From Solea solea (lineage: Eukaryota > Chordata > Actinopteri > Pleuronectiformes > Soleidae): 64,000 bases of DNA. Below, in pieces: positions 52,648 to 63,780 of this stretch. How positions within the stretch are numbered: the stretch's first letter is position 1; each line of letters opens with the position of its first letter. Both the position numbers and the translations under genes were made by a program. The stretch lies in contig NC_081139.1 of the NCBI RefSeq assembly GCF_958295425.1, positions 27,822,463-27,886,462 of the forward strand, given 5' to 3'. Below the pieces are notes generated by a model, which was given only the letters and a program-made list of their open reading frames with translations, did not search any database and had not been told where the DNA came from.

Positions 52648-54698
52648 CTGAAACCAGAGGAGAAACGAGAGTTTAACTCCAGAGAGCACCGCGCGTCACC
52701 AACTCGTCTGTCAGGAGCTTGTTTCTTTTCCCACCAGGCTCCTGAGCGACGTACGACACGCCACACGATCCGTCTCTGCGGTCGTCGAAGGCGATCTCCG
52801 CTCTGCTGGGTCCTTCCACGGCGATGGAGAGTCCGCCGGCCCCGGCCTCACGCGTCCAGATACTGAACTCAGCTGAGAGACAACAGGTTTTAAAGCTTCT
52901 TACATAAGTGGGAGCAAGTACTGAACTTTCCAGGGGTCATTGAATGCATCTCCTCTCAGCTCATGCTGTGGAGCCTGCGTTACAACCAGCATACAGTATG
53001 TAACGTGGAGTCAGGTCATACCTGGCTCTCCTGCCTGTGCTCCCTCCAGTCCTGGACCTCCTGCTTTCACCTTGGCGGCCCCGCCTTCTCCCAGGGGTCC
53101 CACAGTGAACTGGAAGGGGCTGCCGGGCACGTGCGCGCCCCTGTACCTCACACTGACGCCGTGCACGCCCATCTCTGTGGGCACGAAGCGCACGCAGTAG
53201 GTGTCGCTGCCGACGGCGACCAGCTCGGCGCGCTGACGGACTCCAGAGGGCGCTGTGACCTCGGCAGTGACGTCGTTCATGTCGATCGCTGAAAACAAAG
53301 TTGATTAGATATCATCGCACACGCTGTGAATATCTGACTTTTATAAAAGTCAACGTGTGGTTGTACGAGGTGCTGACGGATATTTTAGCCTCTAACACTC
53401 AGTTTAAGTCTTTACGATCTCTGCGTCACATGACCACGTCTTTATCTCACTGTTTGTAAACCTCTCACTCACTCACTCTCACACACACACACACACACAC
53501 ACTCTCTCACACACCAAAGTCCAGAGAGGAAATCAGTGATTTTAGCTGCTGCTCCTCTGCTGCCTCATGTGGTCACTTTGTGTCACTGAGGTCAATATGA
53601 ATTGAGGATTTTAAAAGCCGAATTCTTAAAAATCAGTGTGAGTGTGTGTGTGAGTGAGTGAGTGTGAGAGAGTGAGTGAGTGAGTGAGTGAGTGAGTGAG
53701 TGAGTGAGTGAGTGAGTGTGCATGTGTGCGTGTGCGAGAGAGTGAGTGTGTGAGTGAGTGTGTGTGAGAGTGAGTGAGCGTGTGTGTGTGTGTGTGTGAG
53801 AGAGTGAGTGGTTTACAAACGTCTTTCTAACAGTGAGATAAAGACGTGATCATGTGACGTAGAGATCGTAGTTGCATTAACTGAATGATTTTGGGTTTTT
53901 TCTGATGTCCCCACCCTGTGTGTGTGTGTGTCTCAGATCACACCTGTGTGCGTCTCTCACGTGTCCACCACAAATGTCCTGTTGTGTTCCTCATACATTC
54001 ACCTCACTTATCCCGTTAACTTAAACATGGACAGATGAGCAGTGAAGCTTTCCTTCACGCTCTAAAACACACCCTCCACCCGAGCTCCGCCCACAGAGCG
54101 GCGGGCGTCGACGACCCAAACACCCTTGGCTTCCTTCTCTCTGCCTGTGAGTATTAAACCAGAGAGGCCGGAGATGAGGCGGACACGCCCAGGTGAGAGG
54201 CTACGGTCCCGGACCACGCCCCCGCTGGATCCTCCAGACCACCAGAGGGAGCAGCAGGAGCAGAAGGAGGAAGAGGGGTAAGAGAGAAGCTGCCGAGACA
54301 AGACCAGCAGGAACCAGCTGACTGGAGGAAGAGGAGGATGACCGGGGGGGGAGGTGAGAGGATGGAGAGAGGAAGAGGAGGACAAGGAGGGGGGGATGGG
54401 CGAAGAGGACAGGAGCAGAGAGGAAGGAGAATATGGAGGTGATAAAATACAGAAAGAGAAGGCGGGTGAGACAGAAGGAAGGAAAGACGAGAGGACAATG
54501 AGAAGACAGGACACAGAGGAAACACTTCAGCTGTTGCCAGCGGGGACAGAACCACTCACTCTCCCACACCAAAGTCCAGAGAGGAAATCAGTGGTTTTAC
54601 AGGAGCTGCTGCTCCTCTGCTGCCTCATGTGGTCACTTTGTGTCACTGACGTCATTCTGAGCCTAAGTGACAAAATGTCTGAACATTTGAACTCAGTG

Positions 54699-54730
<32 letters not shown>

Positions 54731-54874
54731 TACCTGGTATCTTCAGGCTGAGGTCACACACACTCCCCACACTGGCGACAGACGCCGCCCTCTGGCGTCG
54801 AGTGATGCTCTCGCGGATACGACCCTCGCCCGTCACCCGGACTGTGAACGGACTTCCTGTGGACACACACACAC

Positions 54875-54906
<32 letters not shown>

Positions 54907-55239
54907 GTGTTCACCCTCGATCCTTCGTTAAGTCCCGTGCTCTTCCAGCCTCCGTCTCACCCCTGTGTTACCTGGAACGTGTTCCTCCGAGAAGCGGATG
55001 GAGACGATGTAGTTCCCGGGCTCGGTGGGACAGTAGGTGACGCCGCACGTCCCGTCCTCCACGTCCTCCGTCTGGATGTCCACTTTACTCGGACCTTCGA
55101 TGGACAAAGCCAGGCCGCCGTAACCTGAACACCCAGAAACGTCACACTCACGCGGGCTCAGTGACGACCGCCGCACTCTTATCACGTCATTTAAAGTCAA
55201 AATATTATCATTACAATGGAAACACTCACTCACTCACTC

Positions 55240-55278
<39 letters not shown>

Positions 55279-55778
55279 CGCGCTGCACTCACCGGCCTCC
55301 CGCGTGTCCACCACAAAGCTGGCGTTGTTGAACGTGGTTCCCTGGACGAGGCCGTCGCCGTGCGCTTTAACTCGGCTGGCGTCGCCGATCTCTGATTGGA
55401 CGACCATGATGGTGATGGGGCTGTTGGCGACGTGGCGACCGTTCTTCAGGATGCTGACCTGGTGTTCGCCCACCTCCCGGGGGATGAAGGAGATTCCTGG
55501 GGGAGGAGGAGGAGATGGAATAAACTCCAGTATTCGGATTTTCTGTCATTTTAATCACTTTGAAGTGTGTGTGTGTGCGTGTGCGTGTGCGTGTGTGTGT
55601 GTGTGTGTGTTACCAATATGGTTGTTGGCCATCCTCTTCAGCAGACAGGGCTCATCGCGGCCAGACGGCGCCCGGATGCTGGCGGTCAGCACACTGAGGT
55701 CCGTCTCATTTATATCCAGAGAGAAATCTGCTGCTGAGCCCAGTTTGACATGAGAACGACGCTGGTTGTCCTCTAAAA

Positions 55779-55816
<38 letters not shown>

Positions 55817-56172
55817 GGACATTCATGTCTTGAGGGGACATTGCATTGACTTGCAATCATTTCCTGGAGACTTACTCTAATCTCAACCACAATTACTACT
55901 GGCCTAATCCTAACCCTAATCCTAACTCTAACCTCAACCTAACCTTAAAACATATCTTCACCTTAAAATGTAGTCATTTACGTCCCCACAAGGAAGACAA
56001 GTAAGACATTAGTAATACTCACTCACTCACTCCAAACCTCAGTGATTTTACCTGCTGGTCCTCTGCTGCCTCGTGTGGTCACTTTGTGTCACTGAGGTTA
56101 ATCTGAAGGATTTTTAATGCTGAATTAACAAAATCAGACATTTGAATCTAGTGATGGAGGCAGCAGTGTGTG

Positions 56173-56207
<35 letters not shown>

Positions 56208-57397
56208 GATGTTAAAATCACTGGTTTTCTCTGTGGACTTTGGTGTGGGAGAGTGAGTGCTTTACAGACTTGCGTCTCACGGTGAGACAAAGACGTGTTG
56301 TGATGACATTGTGAGAATATAAAACACATGTTCCTGGGTTTGACTTCCTGTGTGTGCAGACACTGACCGGTGACCCTGGCGGTGAACGGGCTGCCGGCGA
56401 TGTGAGCGTCGTTGTACTTGACCAGGATGTTGTAGTCTCCGGGCAGAGTGGGCAGGTAACTGACGCTGCACGTCCCGTCCTTGTTGTCCACACAGCTGAT
56501 CTCAGCTTTGGACGGACCCTCGATGGCCAGGTCCAGTCCACCTGGGCACACGACGCCGACTTACAGTGAGAGGAATCTCAACATGTTTGTCTTTAAGGTC
56601 AGTAAATGACTCTGAACGTCTCCTCGTCCCTCTGTCTGTCTCCGTCTGTCTGTCTCCGTCATCCCACCCCTGTCTCCGTGTCCCTCCCCCTCTGTCCTAC
56701 CTTCAGAAGCGTCCTCTGTGTAGACGGTGAAGGTGGCGGTCTTGTTGGCGACGCCGTAGCTCAGACCAGGACCGTAGGCCGTGACGTTGGAGCTGCTGCT
56801 GACGTGGTTCACGTAGAACTGAAGAGGAGACTCTACAAGACCAGGTCTACATCAGTCTGAGTCATGGTGGAGTCATGTGACTTTGTCTGAGGCTGATTTA
56901 TGAGCTTTGTGTGCTAACCTGGGATGTGTGTGTGTGTGTGTGTGCTAACCTGGGATGTGTGTGTGTGTGTGTGTGTGTGTGTGCTAACCTGGGATGTGTG
57001 TGTGCTAACTTATGGTATGTGTGTGTGTGCTAACCTGGGATGTGTGTGTGTGTGTGTGTGCTAACCTGGGATGTGTGTGTGCTAACTTATGGTATGTGTG
57101 TGTGTGCTAACCTGGGATGTGTGTGTGTGTGTGTGTGCTAACCTGGGATGTGTGTGCGTGTGTGTGTGCTAACCTATGGTGTGTGTGTGTGCGTGTGTGC
57201 TAACCTGGGATGTGTGTGTGTGTGTGTGTGTGTGCTAACCTGGGATGTGTGTGCGTGTGTGTGTGCTAACCTATGGTGTGTGTGTGTGCGTGTGTGCTAA
57301 CCTGGGATGTGTGTGTGTGTCTGTGCTAACCTGGGATGTGTGTGTGTGTGTGCTAACCTGGGATGTGTGTGTGTGTGTGTGTGTGTGTGCTAACCTG

Positions 57398-57434
<37 letters not shown>

Positions 57435-58505
57435 AACCTGGGATGTGTGTGTGTGTGCTAACCTGGGATGTGTGTGTGTGTGTGTGTGTGTGTGCTAACC
57501 TGGGATGTGTGTGTGTGTGTGTGTGTGTGCTAACCTGGGATGTGTGTGCGTGTGCTAACCTGGGATGTGTGTGTGTGTGTGTGTGTGTGCTAACCTGGGA
57601 TGTGTGTGCGTGTGTGTGTGCTAACCTGGGATGTGTGTGCCGTTGTACTTGATGTGCATCTCGTGCAGACCAGCCTCAGTAGGTGAGTACTGCACTGTGA
57701 CCGTCCCGTCCAGATTATCTGTGATCAGAGGCTCAGCTGATTGTCCTGAGGGCATGAGAACCTCACCTGACACACACACACACAAAGTGAGGACATTTTA
57801 GGACACTTTGGGAAAGTGAGGACATTTTAGGACAGTTGGAGGAAAGTGAGGACATTTTAGGACCCTGTCTCCTCTCCAGGTTGAGCGTCTGCTGTCTCAC
57901 CTGTGATTTGTCCTTTCCTGAAGGAGAACGGGATCACCATGTCAAATGGTTTGAAGCCGCTTCCGTTGACGCTGCTGCTGATTGGCTCGTAGTTCTCTGT
58001 CACCTGGAGGCGACACACACACACACATACACACACACACACTTTAACAAAGTTTAGTTTAAAAAAAAAAAGCAAAAAAAAAAGCAAAGCAGGAAACATG
58101 CTGCTGCGATCAAGCCCCGCCCACACCGGGGGATCCTGGGAAGTGGAGGAGAGGAGCGATGGAGCGGGAGGAGGAAAATGATGATGATGAGTTGATGATC
58201 AGCCACAGCGATGAAGAGCGCACTGAGGAAGAAAACCCGTAACCATAGCAACGACTTCTGCAACACGTCTGCTGTTTGATGGGACAATGGAGTGAAGCGG
58301 GTGAGAGAGCGAGAGACAGACAGACAGACAGAGAGACAGACAGACAGACAGATAGAGACAGAGAGAGACAGATAGACATAGAGATAGAGAGACAGACAGA
58401 CAGACATAGAGACAGACAGAGAGAGAGACAGACAGAGAGATAGAGATACAGACAGACAGACATAGAGACAGACAGAGTGAGAGACAGAGAGAGAGAGAGA
58501 GAGAC

Positions 58506-58536
<31 letters not shown>

Positions 58537-58682
58537 CAGGGGGAGGATGGGTCAGGATTTTAACCAGCAGCCAGTCACCTGCAACAGAGAGGAGCACTGC
58601 GCGTGTGTGTGCGTGTGTGAGTGTGTAGGTGAGTGTGTGTATGTGTATGTGTGTGAGTGTGTGTGTGTGTATGTGTGTGAGT

Positions 58683-58726
<44 letters not shown>

Positions 58727-58840
58727 GTACCCAGGGCTGAAAGCCTACTCCAGGGGGAGTGGCCTGTTGCTGCTGGGACATCTGCTGTTGCATCATGGGT
58801 ACCTCATCAGTAGCCTGAGGACACAACATTAACATGTGAC

Positions 58841-58885
<45 letters not shown>

Positions 58886-61800
58886 GACTCTGCTGTTGCA
58901 TCATGGGTAAATCATCTCTCACCTAAAAGGTAGAAAATTAAAAAGCAGTTATTGTGTCGACAGAGCAGGTTTGTGTTTGTGTGAACCACTGTGGACCTTC
59001 ACTGTGACTGTGGACCTTCACTGTGACTGTGGACCTTCACTGTGACCGTGAACCTTCACTGTGACCGTGAACCTTCACTGTGACCGTGAACCTTCACTGT
59101 GACCGTGAACCTTCACTGTGACTCCTCTGCTGCCTCGTGTGGTCACTTTGTGTCACTGAAATATTTTAGAAGCCGAACTGTAAAAATCTGACATTTGAAC
59201 GGAGTGATGGAGGCAGCAGAGGATCCACAGCTCCTGTGTGTGTGTGCGCTGGGATGTTAAAATCACTGATTTTCTCTGTGAGGTTTGGTGTGGGAGAGTG
59301 AGTGAAAGTGAAAAACTTCACTTTACAAACAGGAAAGTGAAGTTTGTCACTTTCACTCACTCTCCCACACCAAAGGAAGGATGAAGAGTCTCCCTCCCTC
59401 CATCCCTCCCTCCCTCCGTCTCTCACCATGACGTTGAAGGGACTGCGTGGGACGTTCTCGCCTCCAAATCGCACGTAGATGACGTAGTTTCCCGGCGCTG
59501 CAGCCGTGTAGAAGATGTCAAAGGTCCCGTCGTCGTTCTCCATCACGTCGGCCTCCGCCTCGCTGCCGTCGGGCTGAACCACCACGCAGCACACCTTCCC
59601 TTTCCCCGCCCCCTTGGCGTTCACCACCAGGCCCAGCTCCTCGCCGATGGCCACCGTGGGGCCCACGCCGGAGCCTGAGCGGAGAGCGCGGTGTTAGCAT
59701 TTTTTTTATTTGCTTTATTCAAAGGTGTCGTCGGCGACCACGTACCCGTGACCGTGCACTTGCTGGCGTCTCCGGTCGCCGCGGCGCGGACTCTGTAAGG
59801 CGAGGCGGGGATGTCGTCACCGCCGTACTTTATGACGATGGTGTAGCGACCTGTGCGATCTGGGATGTAAGACACGGTGTATGTGCCGTCCTCGTTGTCA
59901 TGGATACTGGGCTGCTTCGGTCTGCCGTCCTGGTCCTGATGGGCAAATAGGACTGTTTTATTGATTCATGAATATTTTCTACTTTCTGTCATTTTTCAGC
60001 TTCAACTTTCTTTTGTGGACAAAACATCGTCCGTTTGAGGTCTGGGGAATAAAACCTGATCTAAACCTGATCTAAACCTGATCTAAACCTGATCTAAACC
60101 TGATCTAAACCTGATATAAACCTGATATAAACCTGATCTAACCCTGATCTAAACCTGATCTAAACCTGATATAAACCTGATCTAAACCTGATATAAACCT
60201 GATATAAATTCAGATGTGTTGAAATGTGTTGTCAAATATAATTGTATAATTGCTATTGCTTTAATTATAATGATCATAATGAGCTGACGCATGTTTTGGC
60301 TGCATCTTAAACACTGACCGTGATGAGCACACTCAGTTGACCTTGGCCTGCGTCCTTGGCGTCGATGTTGAACTCCACAGGGAAGCTGGCGGCGACGCCG
60401 CTGGTAAGCCCGGGGCCACTGGCTCGCACTTTACTGGCATCATGAGTGGGCAACACCCGGAACTTAAAGGGACTAAAAAAGACAGAAGAGTTACTTTTCC
60501 AATAGGAAACTCAAGTTTGAAAACCACTCACTCTGCCACACCAAAGTCCAGAGAGAAAATCACTCTCACACACACCACTCAGCTTCTTAAATGTGAATAT
60601 TCTAGATTAAATGTGATCTCATCTGAACTCTCTGCGTCCCCGTGTGGTGCAGTACTGCAGCATACCTGCGGGGGACGTCCTCCTCTGCATACTTGACGGC
60701 CACAGAGTACGGTCCCTCCACAGACGGCGTGTAGGACACGGTGTGAGTCCCGTCCCCGTTGTCCTTCACCTCCACGGGCTCGGTGACGCCTTTGGTGCCG
60801 TTGACGGCCACAGACAGCGGGGCCACGCCCGCCTTCCTGCAGTCAACCGTGAAGGATTGTGGGATATTGCAGCGAACCCCTAAGCCGACACCAGGACCGG
60901 TGACTTTGACCTTGGTGGAGTCCACCACATCCTTCACTGGAACCTTAAATGGACTTCCTGGGGAGAGGAAACATTTACCAACACTGATGAATATTTCAAA
61001 TTAAAGCCAACAATAAAATGATATATATATATATTTTTTGCGATCAGCACAGAGCAGGTTCAGATCTGACCGGGCACGTGTTCTCCTCCATAGGTGATGT
61101 TGACGTCGTAGAGTCCCGGCGTGAAAGGAACATACTCCACGCTGCAGCTGCCGTCTTTGTTGTCTTTGCAGGACATCTTTGACTCAGACGGACCCTCCAC
61201 TGTGATGCCCAGGCCGCCGATACCTGCCCCTCTGCTCCAGTGGTTGAGACACAAGTCAGACTTGTTTCATGACAAGAAAAATGAAGAAAAATGTTACTGA
61301 GCACGAGAAGAGACACAAACAGTACCTGGTGATGATGTTGAACTTGTTGGGCTTGTCGGTCAGGGCTTGTTGGAGCCCAGGGCCAGAGGCCACCACCCTG
61401 CAGGGGTCACATCCCTCTGACACAGACACTTTAAACGGGCTCTTAGGGACGGGAGTGTCGTCATAGAGAACCTGGACACTGTGGACGCCTGAAATACAGA
61501 GCAGGACACAAAGGTGATCATACACTTTCTGCCAGAGAGGTTTGTTGTTTAAACAAACAACAAGAAACACATTTAAGAAGCTGAAAAATGACAAAGTAGA
61601 AAATATTCACATTTAAGAAGCTGAAAAATGACAGAAAGTAGAAAATATTCACATTTAAAAAGCTGAAAAATGACAGAAAGTAGAAAATATTTACATTTAA
61701 GAAGCTGAAAAATGACAGAAAGTAGAAAATATTCACATTTAAGAAACTGAAAAATGACAGAAAGTAGAAAATATTCACATATAAGAAGCTGAAAAATGAC

Positions 61801-63628
61801 AGAAAGTAGAAAATATTCACATTTAAAAAGCTGAGAAATGACAGAAAGTAGAAAATATTCACATTTAAGAAGCTGAAAAATGACAGAAAGTAGAAATATT
61901 CACATTTAAGAAGCTAAAAAATGACAGAAAGTAGAAAATATTCACATTTAAGAAACTGAAAAATGACAGAAAGTAGAAAAATATTCACATTTAAGAAGCT
62001 GAAAAATGACAGAAAGTAGAAAATATTCACATTTAAGAAGCTGAAAAATGACAGAAAGTAGAAAATATTCACATTTAAGAAGCTGAAAAATTACAGAAAG
62101 TAGAAAATATTCACATTTAAGAAGCTGAAAAATGACAGAAAGTAGAAAATATTCACATTTAAGAAGCTGAAAAATGACAGAAAGTAGAAAATATTCACAT
62201 TTAAAAAGCTGAAAAATGACAGAAAGTAGAAAATATTTACATTTAAGAAGCTGAAAAATGACCGAAAGTAGAAAATATTCACTTTTAAGAAGCTGAAAAA
62301 TTACAGAAAGTAGAAAATATTCACTTTTAAGAAGCTGAAAAATGACAGAAAGTAGAAAATATTCACATTTAAGAAGCTGAAAATGACAGAAACACTTGTT
62401 TTAATGGTAGGTTTTAAAGGAGAGACATGAGACTGACTTTAAATGATCAAGAAATAATCACTAACATGTTGAATTTCTCTAGTAAATTTTTGTGTAAATG
62501 ATACGAGAAAAACATTATTTTCCACCTAGAAACTTTCCTCGTCCCTTGAACAGCTGATATTTTGACTTTAAATGCTGACCAGTGGAATGATGATTTCGTG
62601 GTTTCTGGGGTTTGTCGCTGCGGCGACAGCTGAACGCATCATGACACCGGGTTTCTTTTGTTCAGTCGAGCCGCACTTGAACGTACCGTTCTCAAAAGGA
62701 GTGTACTCCACGCTGTAGGTCCCGTCGCCTTTGTCCGTCACCTGACAGTCCGTCAGCGCTCCAGACGGATTCCTGACCTCCGTCTTCACGTGGTCTCCCC
62801 CTCGCCGCGCCAGAGCGTGGGCGTCGACCGTGAACGCTGTGGTGGCTTCTCTGTAAACGGCTGAAACAAGCGCAGAGAGAGCGAGTGTTGATTCATTTGT
62901 TGGTTGACAGTGACACAGCGACAGACGGAGCACACTGCACCTTGTCCGTCCACTCCTGGTCCAAACACTGTGACTGTGGACGTGTCCACAGCAGGATCCA
63001 CCATCACCTTGGCAGGGAAACCGGGCACAGGTTTGCCGCCGTACTTGAGCAGCAGCGTGTACATGCCTGAGGTCAGAGGGACGTAGGTTGCGGTGTAGGT
63101 CCCGTCTTTGTTGTCCACCACCTCCGCTCTCACACCTGGAGTTTTACACCAAACAACTTTGTGTGACAGCAGCAGCACAAACTCATCACTGTGAGTTCTT
63201 CTCTTTTCAAACAAACACAATATTATCCACTTAAAAATCAGTCAGTTTAAGTCGATATCGACGTCACATCTTCATCACGTCTTTATCTCACTGTGACACA
63301 CACACACACACCATCACTAAGTTCAAATGTCTGATTTTGTCTCTTCAGTGTTTGAAATATTTAATTCAGACTTAACTCAAAGTGACCACAGTGAGATAAC
63401 GAAACAACTTTATCATTTAGATATTGTTGTAGTTGTTGTTAATATCAAGTAAGCGATTAAAATGAACTCTAAATAAGAACATTATTTACATTATTTAACA
63501 AGCACTTAAATTAATAAGATAGTTGATAAAACTGTTGAATAACTTATTACTAATAACAAAATGAAAGGAATATAAGAGAGGGTCCAGGACTAATATAATC
63601 TCTGTGTATGTCTGGAACCAGAACTCAG

Positions 63629-63665
<37 letters not shown>

Positions 63666-63780
63666 GACCTGAGCCTGGTGTAGTGCCGGTGGGACTGGTC
63701 GAGTCCGGCACAGCCTCCAGGGTCAGCTGACCCGGTCCGGCCCGAGAACAGTCCACATTCACCACACTGGTCTCCCCAAC
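48655..63780 (-). CDS. flnb: Filamin B, 3' portion (Ig repeat 10 to the C-terminus), 26 exons, 5' end outside window
   Basis: 26 exons join in phase to give 1,469 codons plus TGA, about 56% of a usual 2,600-aa filamin. They encode part of repeat 10, repeats 11-15, hinge 1, repeats 16-23, hinge 2 and dimerising repeat 24 (ends [11 protein letters not shown]). Each repeat shows the filamin pattern: DNKDGTY or DGDGT-like turn, a GPG motif near the start, and SPF at the end. Paralogue choice: segments such as [30 protein letters not shown] and VDPAVDTS with [12 protein letters not shown] match FLNB better than FLNA or FLNC as I recall them; a few C-terminal residues look FLNA-like. Linkage with hesx1 (both at human 3p14.3) agrees. 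Filamin B cross-links actin and docks integrins and other partners through repeats 16-24. The actin-binding CH domains are not in the window. Confidence 0.93.
49650..50170. repeat. TTTAACTGACCTACACTCAC minisatellite in the last flnb intron
   Basis: About 25-32-bp units of (CACT)n plus TTTAACTGACCTACA, lying 230-750 bp from the hinge-2 exon. Confidence 0.9.
50940..51265. repeat. AT-only quasi-palindromic tract in an flnb intron
   Basis: TATAATATAACATAATATAA-type units with inverse symmetry; likely to extrude hairpins. Confidence 0.85.
51340..51590. repeat. TGTACTTCTC/TGTACTTGTG minisatellite in an flnb intron
   Basis: 10-12-bp units of TGTACTTCTCTG and TGTACTTGTGTG. Confidence 0.88.
52735..58003 (-). 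CDS. flnb: flnb exons for repeats 16 to 21 (first part)
   Basis: Ten exons: 57901-58003, 57626-57766, 56701-56832, 56368-56541, 55614-55772, 55293-55496, 54972-55124, 54734-54856, 53022-53288, 52735-52872. Repeat 16 starts [12 protein letters not shown]. Repeat 17 carries [12 protein letters not shown] and [13 protein letters not shown]. Repeat 18 carries [19 protein letters not shown], repeat 19 [16 protein letters not shown], and repeat 20 [17 protein letters not shown]. Repeat 21 follows VGPLGEGG, with GLEGAQAG then [13 protein letters not shown]. Repeats 17, 19 and 21 are the usual ligand-binding repeats masked by 16, 18 and 20. The exon 57626-57766 ends at the first of an array of donor-like repeats. 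Confidence 0.93.
53424..53872 (+). repeat. Foldback family copy in an flnb intron
   Basis: Arms retained, but the middle has been overrun by (GAGT)n/(TG)n at 53636-53812. Lies in the intron between exons 54734-54856 and 53022-53288. Confidence 0.78.
54545..54716 (+). repeat. Foldback family copy, same flnb intron, right arm lost
   Basis: CCACTCACTCTCCCACACC to GAACTCAGTGTGTG; it stops about 18 bp from the donor of exon 54734-54856. Confidence 0.75.
55812..56020 (-). mobile_element. Second copy of the telomere-like-core repeat (flnb intron)
   Basis: Reverse complement matches the copy at 30868-31152 block by block: TATTACTAATGTCTTACTTG, CCTTGTGGGGAC, ATTTTAAGGTGAAGATATG, TTAGGATTAGGGTTAGG and GTCAATGCAATGTCCCCTC. 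It lies in the intron between exons 55614-55772 and 56368-56541. Confidence 0.8.
56030..56304 (+). repeat. Foldback family copy in the flnb intron before exon 56368
   Basis: Left arm truncated beside the telomere-like-core repeat; middle and right arm to GGTGAGACAAAGACGTG. Confidence 0.8.
56905..57625 (-). repeat. Minisatellite made from an flnb exon end plus 5' splice site
   Basis: On the minus strand the unit is (AC)n, ATCCCAG, GTTAGC, (AC)n, the same sequence as the junction of exon 57626-57766 (CACATCCCAG|GTTAGC). I count 24 copies of the GTTAGC core including the real junction. Twenty keep CCCAGGTTAGC; four are variants (CCATAGGTTAGC or CCATAAGTTAGC). The array occupies nearly all of the 793-nt intron up to exon 56701-56832. 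Confidence 0.92.
58300..58545. repeat. (AGAC)n/(GAGA)n purine tract in the flnb intron after hinge 1
   Basis: GACAGACAGACAGAGAGACA-type repeats; the minus strand is a long C/T tract upstream of the repeat-16 exon. Confidence 0.9.
58731..58814 (-). CDS. flnb: flnb hinge-1 exon (28 codons)
   Basis: Phase 0-0 exon encoding [11 protein letters not shown] then a Gln-rich MSQQQQ and ending GVGFQPW, which leads into [11 protein letters not shown] of the next exon. In mammals hinge 1 lies between repeats 15 and 16 and is alternatively spliced. Here the stretch is Gln-rich and short. A second acceptor and a partial duplicate lie just upstream (58884-58922). Confidence 0.85.
58884..58922 (-). other. 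flnb: Duplicate of the hinge-1 exon start: possible 39-nt cassette exon or alternative acceptor
   Basis: Preceded by a pyrimidine-rich acceptor (TTCTACCTTTTAG) and followed by CCA|GTGTGT, it would encode [13 protein letters not shown], 13 codons in phase 0-0. Its core differs from the hinge-1 exon core at 2 of 27 bases. The 69 nt between it and the main exon also lacks a stop in the same frame, so a single 192-nt exon (58731-58922) is equally readable. Confidence 0.45.
58985..59115. repeat. 19-bp minisatellite CTTCACTGTGACCGTGAAC in an flnb intron
   Basis: Seven or so units, changing from GACTGTGGAC to GACCGTGAAC along the array; next to a foldback copy. Confidence 0.85.
59118..59378 (+). 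repeat. Foldback family copy in the intron before flnb hinge 1
   Basis: Middle, TG tract and right inner arm. These are followed by an inverted copy of the arm (AAGTTTGTCACTTTCACTCAC, TCTCCCACACCAAAG), making a small hairpin around 59300-59370. Confidence 0.75.
59427..63780 (-). CDS. flnb: flnb exons for repeats 10 (part) to 15
   Basis: Nine exons: 63669-63780, 62941-63135, 62687-62860, 61326-61488, 61071-61231, 60666-60957, 60319-60472, 59746-59935, 59427-59674. The first begins [17 protein letters not shown] inside repeat 10. Repeat 11 begins at VDPAVDTS, repeat 12 at [12 protein letters not shown], repeat 13 at KDVVDSTK, repeat 14 at LPTHDASKV and repeat 15 at [11 protein letters not shown]. 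The last exon ends ...SPFNVM just before hinge 1. The preceding exon, which should end in phase 0, is beyond 64000. Confidence 0.93.
60055..60208. repeat. ACCTGATCTAA 12-bp minisatellite in an flnb intron
   Basis: About twelve units of CCTGATCTAAA / CCTGATATAAA. Confidence 0.88.
60497..60572 (+). repeat. Foldback family arm fragment in an flnb intron
   Basis: AGGAAACTCAAGTTTGAAAACC, CTCTGCCACACCAAAGTCC. Confidence 0.65.
61565..62392. repeat. 42-43-bp minisatellite in the flnb intron between repeat-11 exons, about 19 units
   Basis: Unit AGAAGCTGAAAAATGACAG then AAAGTAGAAAATATTCACAT. Units are highly alike (a few A/G and length changes), so homogenisation is recent. Confidence 0.94.
63268..63402 (-). 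repeat. Foldback family fragment in an flnb intron
   Basis: ATCACGTCTTTATCTCACTG, then ATCACTAAGTTCAAATGTC and CACAGTGAGATAACG. Confidence 0.65.

Noticed and set aside
61518..62282. Phe-rich minus-strand ORFs ([17 protein letters not shown])
   Set aside because: Translation of the 42-bp minisatellite in an flnb intron.
48655..63780. Filamin A or C instead of B
   Set aside because: Repeat 11-13 segments and hinge 2 fit FLNB better; some C-terminal residues resemble FLNA, so a tree would be the final test.
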